In this document: piece by piece, positions 34,336 through 42,810 of the stretch | Position numbering within the stretch: the first letter of the stretch is position 1 | How the letters are laid out: each line of letters opens with the position of its first letter | Source of the DNA: a virus | Virus record (IMG/VR): IMGVR_UViG_3300046010_000754 | Location: 1-64,000 of that record | Length of the DNA stretch: 64,000 bases | Direction: 5' to 3' (one strand) | The notes under the pieces: model-generated | Database searches by the model: none | What the model was told of the DNA's origin: nothing | Seen by the model: the letters and a program-made list of their open reading frames with translations, nothing else | Translations under genes and position numbers: made by a program

Positions 34336-36171
34336 ATGTCAGTACCAAACGCTACACCGCAAGGTCTTGCAGGACTCATGCAACAACGTCCGCAAGCCCC
34401 GCAAATGCCCACCCCCGGAAAAGCCAGCCCCATGGCTGGGCTGGGGAGTGTGGACGACCGTGTTTCCGCCTACCAAGGCAACACCAAGCCGCTGGAGCAA
34501 CGCTATGCGATGACGCAGGACTTGCTCGATCTGTTGGCACTCCAAAAGATCAAATCGCAAAAGGAAGCCGCCGCTCGTCAGATGCAGTTGCAGATGGCCC
34601 AGCAAGGCCAGCAAGACGGTCAAGCCAACATGACTGTGGCGCAACAGCGTGAGCAAGAGGTTGCCGAGATGTCCAAGAACGAGCTTGCACAGCAACGTGG
34701 GGATACTGCGCAGAAGCAGACGGGTGATCAACAGGCCATGATGCAGAAGTTGATGGGTGGTATCGCTGGGGCTCCCGGCGCGAACGCCGCTGCACAGCCA
34801 AAGATGTTTGCTTCAGGCGGCATCATTGGGTACGCTGGCCCTCAAGGTAGCAGTGTAGAAGACCCCCGTCGCAAACGCTTGGAAGGCGAAAGCCTGCCCG
34901 AATACAATCGCCGCATGCTGGAGTTGGATTTACAACTTAGCAAAGAAGGTACGGCGTCACGTGAGTCCGCACGGGAAGCGGAACGGCAACGGATGTTAGC
35001 CGAGCGTGGGGGTGCGGCGATCCCGCCGAGTCGTTTGTTTGCCCGCAAGCCACTTGAGTTGCCCGGTGCCGCTGGCCCACTACCAACTGCTCCGGCCCCC
35101 GCACGCCCGCCCGTATCCGAGGCGCAAGCAACTGCCGCCGCTGGCCCTCAAGCTGCGGTGCCTCCTACCGCCGCCCAACCCCCTCGCCCACCTGCGCCTC
35201 CTGCTGCTCCCAAGCCACCCGCACCTACCGGTGGACTTCCTACGCTGCCCGGTGCTGCTGGCCCTGCCGCACCCGCTGGCCCTGCCGCCCCCGCTGCTCC
35301 ATCCTTCGGCGACCGGTTCAAGAAAGCCTCTATTGACGCGGCTGAGTTGGACAATATGCAGCAAGGCCGCACCGAAGAAGCGCGTGTTGAGAAACGTATG
35401 GCCCTCACGCCTGAACAACGTGGTGTGTACGACGAAGGTATTGCAGGGCTGCAAGGTATGTACCAAGAACAGTACGACCCCGAACGCATGCGCCGTGAAG
35501 GTATCAAACGCGCCCTGATTGGCGCTGGTGGTCGCCGCTATGGTGAACTCGGCGCTGCTGCTGGCGCGGGTATGGCATACGACGACCGGATGCGTGCTGC
35601 CAAGCTCAAAGAGTTCGGCGATGTGCAGAAGGCCCGCACCGATCTTATTGGCATTGACCGTGCAAACGTCAAGAACGCTATTGACGCTGGCGCAGCGGTG
35701 GCAAAAGAAGGCGCAGCAACCAAGCGCCAAGGACTTGCTTCTTCCGCCAATGCGTACAGCACCGATGTAGGCTCCAGCGATAAAGCCCTTGACCGTGAAG
35801 TTGAACGCCTCAAGGTGGCTGCACAAAACGCAGCTACTGCCGCACAACGTGAAGGTTTATCGCAAGACAAGAACCGAAATCTTTACTTGATGCAACTTAA
35901 CAGAGTTGAGCAATTGGAACGCAATTTGGATAAGGATTTTGCATCGGGCCCATTGGGTATGTTGTTGATGCAAGACCCTGCTAAGTTGAAGCCCGAAGAC
36001 AAAAACCGTCTGGAAATTGCTAAACTGGAACTTGAGCAGAAGAAAGCCAAGATTCGTAGGGACATGGAGCCTGTCTTGGCGGACGTGCGCCGGACGCTTG
36101 GCATATCAGACGCTAAGATGTCAAAGGAAGAAGAAGCGGCGCTCCAGCGTAATCTGAACCGAGGAAAATAA
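34336..36171 (+). CDS. Putative internal virion protein, Gln/Pro-rich
   Basis: 611 aa. Residues 60-130 are Gln-rich coiled coil; KMFASGGIIGYAG lies near 158; 235-330 is a Pro/Ala linker (PPRPPAPPAAPKPPAPTGG); the C-terminal half is helical and charged with a glycine-rich turn ALIGAGGRRYGELGAAAGAG near 400. The mix of flexible linker and helix is common in proteins that are extruded through the tail channel. Function inferred from neighbours. Confidence 0.65.
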   Translation: MSVPNATPQGLAGLMQQRPQAPQMPTPGKASPMAGLGSVDDRVSAYQGNTKPLEQRYAMTQDLLDLLALQKIKSQKEAAARQMQLQMAQQGQQDGQANMTVAQQREQEVAEMSKNELAQQRGDTAQKQTGDQQAMMQKLMGGIAGAPGANAAAQPKMFASGGIIGYAGPQGSSVEDPRRKRLEGESLPEYNRRMLELDLQLSKEGTASRESAREAERQRMLAERGGAAIPPSRLFARKPLELPGAAGPLPTAPAPARPPVSEAQATAAAGPQAAVPPTAAQPPRPPAPPAAPKPPAPTGGLPTLPGAAGPAAPAGPAAPAAPSFGDRFKKASIDAAELDNMQQGRTEEARVEKRMALTPEQRGVYDEGIAGLQGMYQEQYDPERMRREGIKRALIGAGGRRYGELGAAAGAGMAYDDRMRAAKLKEFGDVQKARTDLIGIDRANVKNAIDAGAAVAKEGAATKRQGLASSANAYSTDVGSSDKALDREVERLKVAAQNAATAAQREGLSQDKNRNLYLMQLNRVEQLERNLDKDFASGPLGMLLMQDPAKLKPEDKNRLEIAKLELEQKKAKIRRDMEPVLADVRRTLGISDAKMSKEEEAALQRNLNRGK

Positions 36172-36172
36172 T

Positions 36173-39100
36173 ATGGACTTTCAGACCGCGCTGGCCGCGA
36201 TGCGTAACGCAGAAGCGGCGGGTAACTTTGAGGATGCCAAAACACTGGCGCAACTTGCACAGCGCCTCCGAAATAGTTCCCCCGAAGAATCTGATCTTGA
36301 GTCCCGCCTGCAACAGTTACGCGCCGAACGTGAGGAACTGCTCAAGCCAAAACCTACTGTCGGTGGGTATGCCAAAGAAGCCTTCAAGGGGTTGGTACCC
36401 GGCGCGATTGGTCTGGCCGAAACCGCAGGAACTGGCATCGCATCCATGCTGCCCGACAGCACGGAAAAGGCCGCACGCGAGAAAATCAAAGAGCTTGCCG
36501 GTCTCGCCAAGAAGCCGTTTGAAGCCGCACCGGGGTATGAAGATTCGGTCGTGCGTAAGCTGAGCGAAGGCTTGGGCTCAACACTGCCGTTCTTTGCCGC
36601 TGGCCCGTTTGGTCTGGCTGGCCGTGTAGCCGCTGGTGGTCTGGGCGTTGCCGCTGGCGCTGGTGAAGCACGTGAGTCCGCTGAAGCCAAGGGTGCTACT
36701 GCTGACGAACGCCGCGCCGCCACCCTGCTGGGTGCACCTACTGGTCTGCTCGACTTGCTGGCACCACAACTTGGCCCACTCAAGAAAGTCTTGGGCAAAG
36801 AACTTAGCTCAGTTCAGTCCTTGATGGGCACCGCCGTAGCACGTGGTGGTATTGAAGGCGCAACGGAAGCTGCGCAGAAGATTGCACAGAACCTGATTGC
36901 CAAGGGCGTGTACGACCCAAGCCAAGAGATTCTCGTTGGCTCAGGAGAAGAAGGTGCCTATGGCGCTGGAGTCGGTGCACTGGCCAGCTTGATTGTTGAC
37001 ATGACCATTGGCCGCAAGGCTCGTCGTGCATCGCTGGGTCTGGACAAAGAAACCCCCGAAACCGATACCAAACCCAAGACTCCCGAACAACAACTGTTGG
37101 GGTACACCGCCGAACCATTCACCCCTGTGGCGTTGCCTGACGGCTCTGTCATCACGTCCAAAGCCGAATACGACGAGTACGTTAAGTCCAAAGAAGGCAC
37201 CGCACGTCAGCGTGAGGAAGACCTCCGCACCTCCGACCCATTGGCTGCGCTGTCGTCATTTGATCGTACCCTTGCACGCCGTGGCAAAGAAGCCGCGCTG
37301 GAAGAAACATTCAAGTCTCAAGAGCCTGACTTGCTCGGCGAGCTTACCCCCGCACGGGAGCGGGTCGAAGAACAGCCCAAAGCCGAGGAAGACCCCTTTG
37401 CCGTAAAGCGGGACGACAAGACCCGCGACATGATCGACGAGTTGGAAACCCAACAAGTTGAGGAGTTGTACGCAAAGGACGAACGCGCTGCCGCTGAAAA
37501 AGAGCGCCTGAAGTTTGAGTCCGACCTTGCCGAACTGACTGGCAAGATGGAGCGTAAGCAGGAGAAAACATCTGAGGACAACCGCCTTCAGTTGCTGCTG
37601 CCGATTGTCGAGTCCAACGTCAAGAACATCCCCAAGGTGTTTGTCACAGAACTCAAGCGTGCAGGTTTTACCAACACCAACCTGACTGATCGTGAGCGCA
37701 ACCTCATCAACCGTGCCTACGATATTCGTCTGGCCGAGGAGCCCGTGGCTGAAGCCGAACAGGAGGTGCAAGCCACCGAGGGGCAGAAGAAAGAACTGCG
37801 TTCCATCGAGTCGTTGATCCCTGAAAAGAAGCCACAGCGTGCACAGGAGCAGATGGGTTTCCCCGGCATGGGCAAGCCGAAGGGTGCCGCACCCCAAGCC
37901 TTCTCCGAGGAGGAACTCGCGTCTCAGGAAAAGCCATTCACTGGCCGCTCTGACGAAGCCCCTCGCTCGTACACATCCACAGCACCGTTCCAAACTGTGC
38001 TGACACCGGAAGTGCTGACCGCCGCTGGCCTGCCCAAGCAGTCGGGCTTCTACAAGCAGTTGCTGAACATGGACATGGCCGACACCGCTCAACAGCCGGT
38101 CGTCGCAAACATCTTCGGGCGTATCCGCACCAACCCCAACCTGTCTGCACCTACCAAGGATGCCGTAGAGAAACTGGCGATGCAGGCGTTTGGCGGTTTG
38201 GCCAAGCAAGGTGACATGTTCGTACCCGCCAAGCCAACCAAGGCTGCTAAGGAGGACAAGAAAGATGCGACTGCAACAAAACCCGCAGCCGGAAAATCCG
38301 CTGAACGAGGACGTGATAAGGACGCAGGAGATGTCGCTGGAGGAACTGGAACTCGCGCTGAAGATCGCAAAGAGAGCGGTCGAAAGGACGAGCGCACTGG
38401 AGCCCCTGCTGATACCAAGCGAACTGAAGCACCTAAGTCCGCTGGACTGGGAGATCGTGGGAAACCTGCTGGTGACGCTGGAAGTCGAGCAAGCGTGGAG
38501 TCGGGTGCACTGAAGAAGACCGAACCCAAGACCGAGGCTAAGACAAAATCTACCGTTGATGTGGCGTGGGGGATGCTCCAACGTGCGGAAGCAGCCCAGC
38601 GCGAAGCAGACGAAGCCGCTAAGGGTAAACCCGAAGCCAAGACTGAAGCCAAGGGCAAAGCCAAGACCGAAGCTAAGCCCAAACCTAATGCAAGTTTTGG
38701 TGCATACGGCCAAGTGATGGAAGCAGAGAGTAAATCCGATGCGCTCGACTATCTGGCATACGACATGTACGTGGCCATGTTCGAGAAGTTCAAGCTGCTC
38801 ACCCGTGTCAGCACGCTCAATGACATCAACGCACAACTGCGCGAAGGCAAACTCCCCGGTGAAGTTGCGTTCGGTCGTGAAGGTACAACGTCGATTGTCC
38901 CGCTGAGCGGTGGCAAGTACGCCAAGACGTTCTACGAATCCCTGTCTGCCGCCGACAAGAAAGCGCTGGCCCGAAAGATGGCAGACTACTTTGGCAAGTC
39001 TGAAACTGAAGTCCGCCGTGGAATCGAAAGCGCCAACGCTGCCCAAGCACTGTCCCGCGCCAACGTCGAGCAGTTCAAAGGCGATGAGTTGGAACTCGCA

Positions 39101-42100
39101 CGTGACGCTGTTGTACTGTCCCTGCCCTTGCACCCTGCCATCCGTAAGGCGCTGAAGGCTGGTGATCTGCGCGGTGCTCTGACCATGCTGGGCTCGCAGA
39201 ACCTTGGCCGTGCATCCGAAGTCGCCAAGAAATTGGCTGGCGCAATCGGCAAGACCAAGATCGAGTTGGAGCCCATGCTCCTCAACGCCGAGGACATTCC
39301 GGTCGCTGGCCTGTACGACCCCAAAACTGACACCATCAAGCTGGACGCGCAGGAAGGTATGAACCTTCACGTGCTATTACATGAAGCGGTACATGCTGCT
39401 ACATCACATGTCATAGATAACAAGTCACACCCTGTGACTAAACAACTCACCGAGCTTTACAACAACGTCAAAGACTCGCTGGACACAGCGTACGGCGCAC
39501 AGTCGTTGGACGAGTTCGTCGCCGAAGCATTCAGCAATCCTGAGTTCCAGCAGAAGTTGGCGGCAATCAACCCCAAGGGTGAGGCGATCACTGCATGGCA
39601 ACGCTTCACGCACGCCATCCGCAACTTTGTACGTTCCCTCATGGGGAAGGATACCAAGGGCATGGGCTCCGCACTCGACGCTTCGGACTCCATGATCGAC
39701 GCCATCTTGTCGCCTGCCCCTGAGTCTCGCGGCGCTGGCTCGCTGTACTCGGCGGCTCTGTTGGGTAAGGGTGCCGAAGTATTCAAAGGCATAGACAACC
39801 GAATCCTGTCCATGCCGGTAATGAACAACGACACGATTGCACGGGTGTACGACATGGTGCGTAACGCACCGCAGACTGTCAAGAAAATCATCTTGCGCAG
39901 CCTGCCGCTGAACGTGCTGACCGAGGTCGCATCCAAAGATGTTCCCATGGCATCCAAGCTCAACGAGTTGGAGCGGCTGTGGAACGGTGCAAAAGACAAG
40001 CGCATGCGTGAGACCAACGCCACCATGTCGCGCATCCAGAACTGGGTGAAGGGTAACCCTGAGAAAGAAGTTATCCTGAACAACGTCATCGCCACCAGCA
40101 CGCTGGAGCAGGTTGACCCCTCCAAGTCCCGCGCCGACTACAAGGGCAAGCAGTCCGAGAGCGGTGCAGACAAGCAGAAGATTTGGGATGAGTTGCAAGC
40201 CGAGTGGAGCAAGCTCGGCCCTGAAGGTCAAAGCGTCTACAAGCAGATGCGCGACACGTACAAGAAAACGTACGAGGACTTGCTCGATCTGTTGATGAAG
40301 CGCATCGACGACTCCGTTGAGAACAAGGAAGATGCCAAGAAACTGCGCACTGAGATTTATCAGCGCCTTGCCACCAAGGGCAAGATCGAGCCTTACTTCC
40401 CCCTGACACGTACAGGTGACTTCCGTCTGTCGTACGACCTCAAGGGCGAGCACTACGTCGAGCACTACGAGACATCAGTTGCGCGTGAGCGTGCGATCAA
40501 AGAGTTGGAAACCGCTGGCGGGGCCAAGAATGTGCAACGGTTCAAGGGCGGCTCCAAGCGCACCTACAAGGATGCACCTTCCACCTCGTTCGTGAACTCT
40601 ATCTTGCGAACACTTGAAGCCAACAAAGTCGATCCAGAAGTGACCGATGAGATCATGCGTACGTTCTTGTCAACACTGCCTGAGTCGTCATTCGCTCAAG
40701 CGTTCCGCGCTCGTAAGAACACCCCCGGCTTTAGCTTCAACGCAACGGGCGCGTTCTACTCACGCTCCATGAGTATGGCCCATCAGTTGCCAAACATGGA
40801 GTACAGCGCCAAGGCGTACAAACTGCGCGACGAGATCGACGAGTACGCCAAGAAGAAGGGCGACGAGCAGACCCGCCTCGTGGCCGACGAGTTGAACAGC
40901 CACATCCAAACGCTGGTCAGCCCCAACATTGCGCCGTGGTCTAAGGGCGTGACCTCGTTGGTATTCGGCTGGACGCTGGGCCTCAACGTGTCGTCCGCTG
41001 TGGTCAACATGTCACAGGTGCCGTTGGTGATGTTGCCTTACCTTGGGGGTAAGTACACCTACCCCGAAACCATGAAGGCCATTGGCTTCGCTACCAAGGT
41101 GTTCATGGGCAGTGGCCGCAAGCGCATGGTCAAGATGACGGTGCCCACCGCTGACGGTAAAGAAACCATCGAACAAACAGGTGGCTTCTCGCTGGACAAC
41201 TACGACTTTGATGCCAAGGGCACCCCGCCAGAAATCAAACGCCTCAAAGAGTTGTCAGAGATCGCCGACAAGTACGGTTTGCTCGACCGCTCCATGACAA
41301 GCGACATGCTCGACATGAACGAGAAGGCGTCCCCGCTCGACCGAGTTAACGCATGGTCTGGGTTTATCTTCCACCACGGCGAGCGCATGAACCGCCAGAT
41401 TTCGCTCATCGCTTCCTACGAGCTTGAGCTTGGCCGCATGGCCAAGGAAGGCAAGAAAATTGATGCCGCCGCACGCACCGAAGCGGCCAAACGCGCCGTG
41501 GAGATTGCCGAGATCATGAACGGTGGTGCGTCCGCAAGTAGCGCACCTTTGCTGGCAAAGAACTCGCTGGGCAAGATCATGTTCATGTACAAGCGGTACG
41601 GTGTGACCATGTACTACATGATGTTCAAGACGGCCCGTGAAGCCATGAAGTCCGAAGACAAGAAAGTCCGCGATGCCGCCATGCGCCAGATCGCCGGTAT
41701 CTACGCATCCGCTGGCCTGATGGCTGGGGTGCAGGGTCTGCCGATGTTCGGTATCGTCGCCGCTGTCTACAACATGTTCAAGGACGACGACGAGGATGAC
41801 TTTGAAACCGCCGCACGTAAGTACCTCAAGGAAGGTATGTTCAACGGCGCGGTCAACTACTTCACTGGCACGGCTGTCGCCAACCGTATCGGCTTGTCCG
41901 ATCTGCTGATCAACAGCACGGGGTACAAAGAGCAGGACAACGCGATCTTGTCGTTCTTGCAACTCGTGGGTGGCCCAGCATACGGCGTAGCCGACCGACT
42001 GGTGCAGGGTGCCAAGCTGATCAGCGAAGGTGAGACTCTGCGTGGTCTGGAGCGCATGGCCCCCTCGGGTGCGGCCAACGCCATGAAGGGTATTCGGTTT

Positions 42101-42520
42101 GGGACTGAGGGTGCCAACACCCTGCGCGGCGACCCCATCACGGGTGACATCAGCGCGTACAACGCTGGCGCACAGTTCCTCGGGTTTGCACCTGCCGAGT
42201 ACACACGTCAGTTGGAAATCAACGCCTCTGAGAAAAACATCGAGCGTCGAGCACTCAAGGAGCGCACCAAGATTCTGCGTGACTACTACGTTTCCGCACG
42301 TGTTGGTGATTCCGAGGGGATGTCAGACGCGATTGAAGACATGCTGAAGTACAGCAATCGGCACCCCACCCATGCAATTACTGCCGATACCGTGAGCAGG
42401 TCTATGGCTCAACACATGAAGACATCACAAGAGATGTACCACGGTGTGACGCTCAACAAGAAGTTGCGGTCTGAGTTGTTAGCGGACGCCGCCGAGTTTG
42501 ATGGCGACTTCTTCGAGTGA
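36173..42520 (+). CDS. Giant multidomain virion protein (2115 aa) with a zincin motif
   Basis: The last late gene. The N-terminal 270 residues include an Ala/Gly hydrophobic stretch (FFAAGPFGLAGRVAAGGLGV). Residues 270-860 are mostly charged and low-complexity. HEAVH at 1070-1074 with a downstream Glu in DEFVAEAF is a HExxH metallopeptidase signature. The C-terminal 900 residues are long helices with hydrophobic patches (SLVFGWTLGLNVSSAVVNMS; GVQGLPMFGIVAAVYNMF), like the large polyvalent proteins of other phages. A host-entry role, perhaps cell-wall or protein cleavage, is inferred. The linker at about residues 695-780 overlaps another probable gene. Confidence 0.75.
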   Translation: MDFQTALAAMRNAEAAGNFEDAKTLAQLAQRLRNSSPEESDLESRLQQLRAEREELLKPKPTVGGYAKEAFKGLVPGAIGLAETAGTGIASMLPDSTEKAAREKIKELAGLAKKPFEAAPGYEDSVVRKLSEGLGSTLPFFAAGPFGLAGRVAAGGLGVAAGAGEARESAEAKGATADERRAATLLGAPTGLLDLLAPQLGPLKKVLGKELSSVQSLMGTAVARGGIEGATEAAQKIAQNLIAKGVYDPSQEILVGSGEEGAYGAGVGALASLIVDMTIGRKARRASLGLDKETPETDTKPKTPEQQLLGYTAEPFTPVALPDGSVITSKAEYDEYVKSKEGTARQREEDLRTSDPLAALSSFDRTLARRGKEAALEETFKSQEPDLLGELTPARERVEEQPKAEEDPFAVKRDDKTRDMIDELETQQVEELYAKDERAAAEKERLKFESDLAELTGKMERKQEKTSEDNRLQLLLPIVESNVKNIPKVFVTELKRAGFTNTNLTDRERNLINRAYDIRLAEEPVAEAEQEVQATEGQKKELRSIESLIPEKKPQRAQEQMGFPGMGKPKGAAPQAFSEEELASQEKPFTGRSDEAPRSYTSTAPFQTVLTPEVLTAAGLPKQSGFYKQLLNMDMADTAQQPVVANIFGRIRTNPNLSAPTKDAVEKLAMQAFGGLAKQGDMFVPAKPTKAAKEDKKDATATKPAAGKSAERGRDKDAGDVAGGTGTRAEDRKESGRKDERTGAPADTKRTEAPKSAGLGDRGKPAGDAGSRASVESGALKKTEPKTEAKTKSTVDVAWGMLQRAEAAQREADEAAKGKPEAKTEAKGKAKTEAKPKPNASFGAYGQVMEAESKSDALDYLAYDMYVAMFEKFKLLTRVSTLNDINAQLREGKLPGEVAFGREGTTSIVPLSGGKYAKTFYESLSAADKKALARKMADYFGKSETEVRRGIESANAAQALSRANVEQFKGDELELARDAVVLSLPLHPAIRKALKAGDLRGALTMLGSQNLGRASEVAKKLAGAIGKTKIELEPMLLNAEDIPVAGLYDPKTDTIKLDAQEGMNLHVLLHEAVHAATSHVIDNKSHPVTKQLTELYNNVKDSLDTAYGAQSLDEFVAEAFSNPEFQQKLAAINPKGEAITAWQRFTHAIRNFVRSLMGKDTKGMGSALDASDSMIDAILSPAPESRGAGSLYSAALLGKGAEVFKGIDNRILSMPVMNNDTIARVYDMVRNAPQTVKKIILRSLPLNVLTEVASKDVPMASKLNELERLWNGAKDKRMRETNATMSRIQNWVKGNPEKEVILNNVIATSTLEQVDPSKSRADYKGKQSESGADKQKIWDELQAEWSKLGPEGQSVYKQMRDTYKKTYEDLLDLLMKRIDDSVENKEDAKKLRTEIYQRLATKGKIEPYFPLTRTGDFRLSYDLKGEHYVEHYETSVARERAIKELETAGGAKNVQRFKGGSKRTYKDAPSTSFVNSILRTLEANKVDPEVTDEIMRTFLSTLPESSFAQAFRARKNTPGFSFNATGAFYSRSMSMAHQLPNMEYSAKAYKLRDEIDEYAKKKGDEQTRLVADELNSHIQTLVSPNIAPWSKGVTSLVFGWTLGLNVSSAVVNMSQVPLVMLPYLGGKYTYPETMKAIGFATKVFMGSGRKRMVKMTVPTADGKETIEQTGGFSLDNYDFDAKGTPPEIKRLKELSEIADKYGLLDRSMTSDMLDMNEKASPLDRVNAWSGFIFHHGERMNRQISLIASYELELGRMAKEGKKIDAAARTEAAKRAVEIAEIMNGGASASSAPLLAKNSLGKIMFMYKRYGVTMYYMMFKTAREAMKSEDKKVRDAAMRQIAGIYASAGLMAGVQGLPMFGIVAAVYNMFKDDDEDDFETAARKYLKEGMFNGAVNYFTGTAVANRIGLSDLLINSTGYKEQDNAILSFLQLVGGPAYGVADRLVQGAKLISEGETLRGLERMAPSGAANAMKGIRFGTEGANTLRGDPITGDISAYNAGAQFLGFAPAEYTRQLEINASEKNIERRALKERTKILRDYYVSARVGDSEGMSDAIEDMLKYSNRHPTHAITADTVSRSMAQHMKTSQEMYHGVTLNKKLRSELLADAAEFDGDFFE
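38265..38513 (+). CDS. Probable overprinted small gene inside the 2115-aa gene
   Basis: 82 aa in a different frame from the host gene. ATG 38265 has TAAGGAGG at 38248-38255, a near-perfect ribosome site with nine-base spacing. The product is strongly helical and amphipathic (MSLEELELALKIAKRAVERT; LLIPSELKHLSPLDWEIVGN; LLVTLEVEQAWSRVH), with natural-looking composition. In the host gene this region is a disordered Lys/Glu/Thr/Ala linker (DATATKPAAGKSAERGRDKD), which leaves freedom for a second frame. Function unknown. Confidence 0.7.
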   Translation: MRLQQNPQPENPLNEDVIRTQEMSLEELELALKIAKRAVERTSALEPLLIPSELKHLSPLDWEIVGNLLVTLEVEQAWSRVH

Positions 42521-42526
42521 TAAAAA

Positions 42527-42554
42527 AGCCCCCACCTATACTGGGGTGGGGGCT
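42527..42554 (-). terminator. Intrinsic terminator at the convergence of early and late blocks
   Basis: A 10-bp stem, AGCCCCCACC with GGTGGGGGCT, and an 8-base loop. Read on the - strand it is followed by TTTTTTA, so it ends leftward early transcripts. Read on the + strand there is no T-run (AATCCTCTTT), so it should stop late transcripts less well. Confidence 0.88.
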
Positions 42555-42608
42555 AATCCTCTTTCCAAGGAGAAACGAAGTGACATCCACAATGTCAAGG
42601 CGATATTA

Positions 42609-42791
42609 TCACAGTCGTCTCCAAATGCGAACCCCCCAGCGTCCGTCTTCAATGCCGGGGCGGTAGTGGACGACCCACTCCCACGAAGATGTTATCTGGT
42701 GAACCTGACGTACGAGTTCCAGCGTGTTCACGCAGGGGATAAACACGGAGGCTCCCGCAGGGAACTTGTCCCAGCGGACGACGATTCGCAC
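42609..42791 (-). CDS. Small conserved phage protein at the end of the early block
   Basis: 60 aa from GTG 42791, the first good start after the primase stop; a longer reading from ATG 42872 overlaps the primase by 62 bases and is Arg-rich and less natural. The sequence (RIVVRWDKFPAGASVFIPCV; HYRPGIEDGRWGVRIWRRL) resembles short phage proteins placed after replication genes, function unknown. It ends 55 bases before the terminator stem (in - strand direction). Confidence 0.55.
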   Translation of the reverse strand: MRIVVRWDKFPAGASVFIPCVNTLELVRQVHQITSSWEWVVHYRPGIEDGRWGVRIWRRL

Positions 42792-42810
42792 CCCATCGGG
42801 TGCGAGATCA

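Noticed and set aside
37256-39370. 704-aa ORF on the - strand within the 2115-aa gene
   Set aside because: Long open antisense frames arise from codon bias in GC-rich genes; the sequence is low-complexity Leu/Gly/Phe and has no start signal.
36173-42520. Virion RNA polymerase (N4-like) for the 2115-aa protein
   Set aside because: No T7-type polymerase motifs were found; only a HExxH motif and helical, hydrophobic regions.
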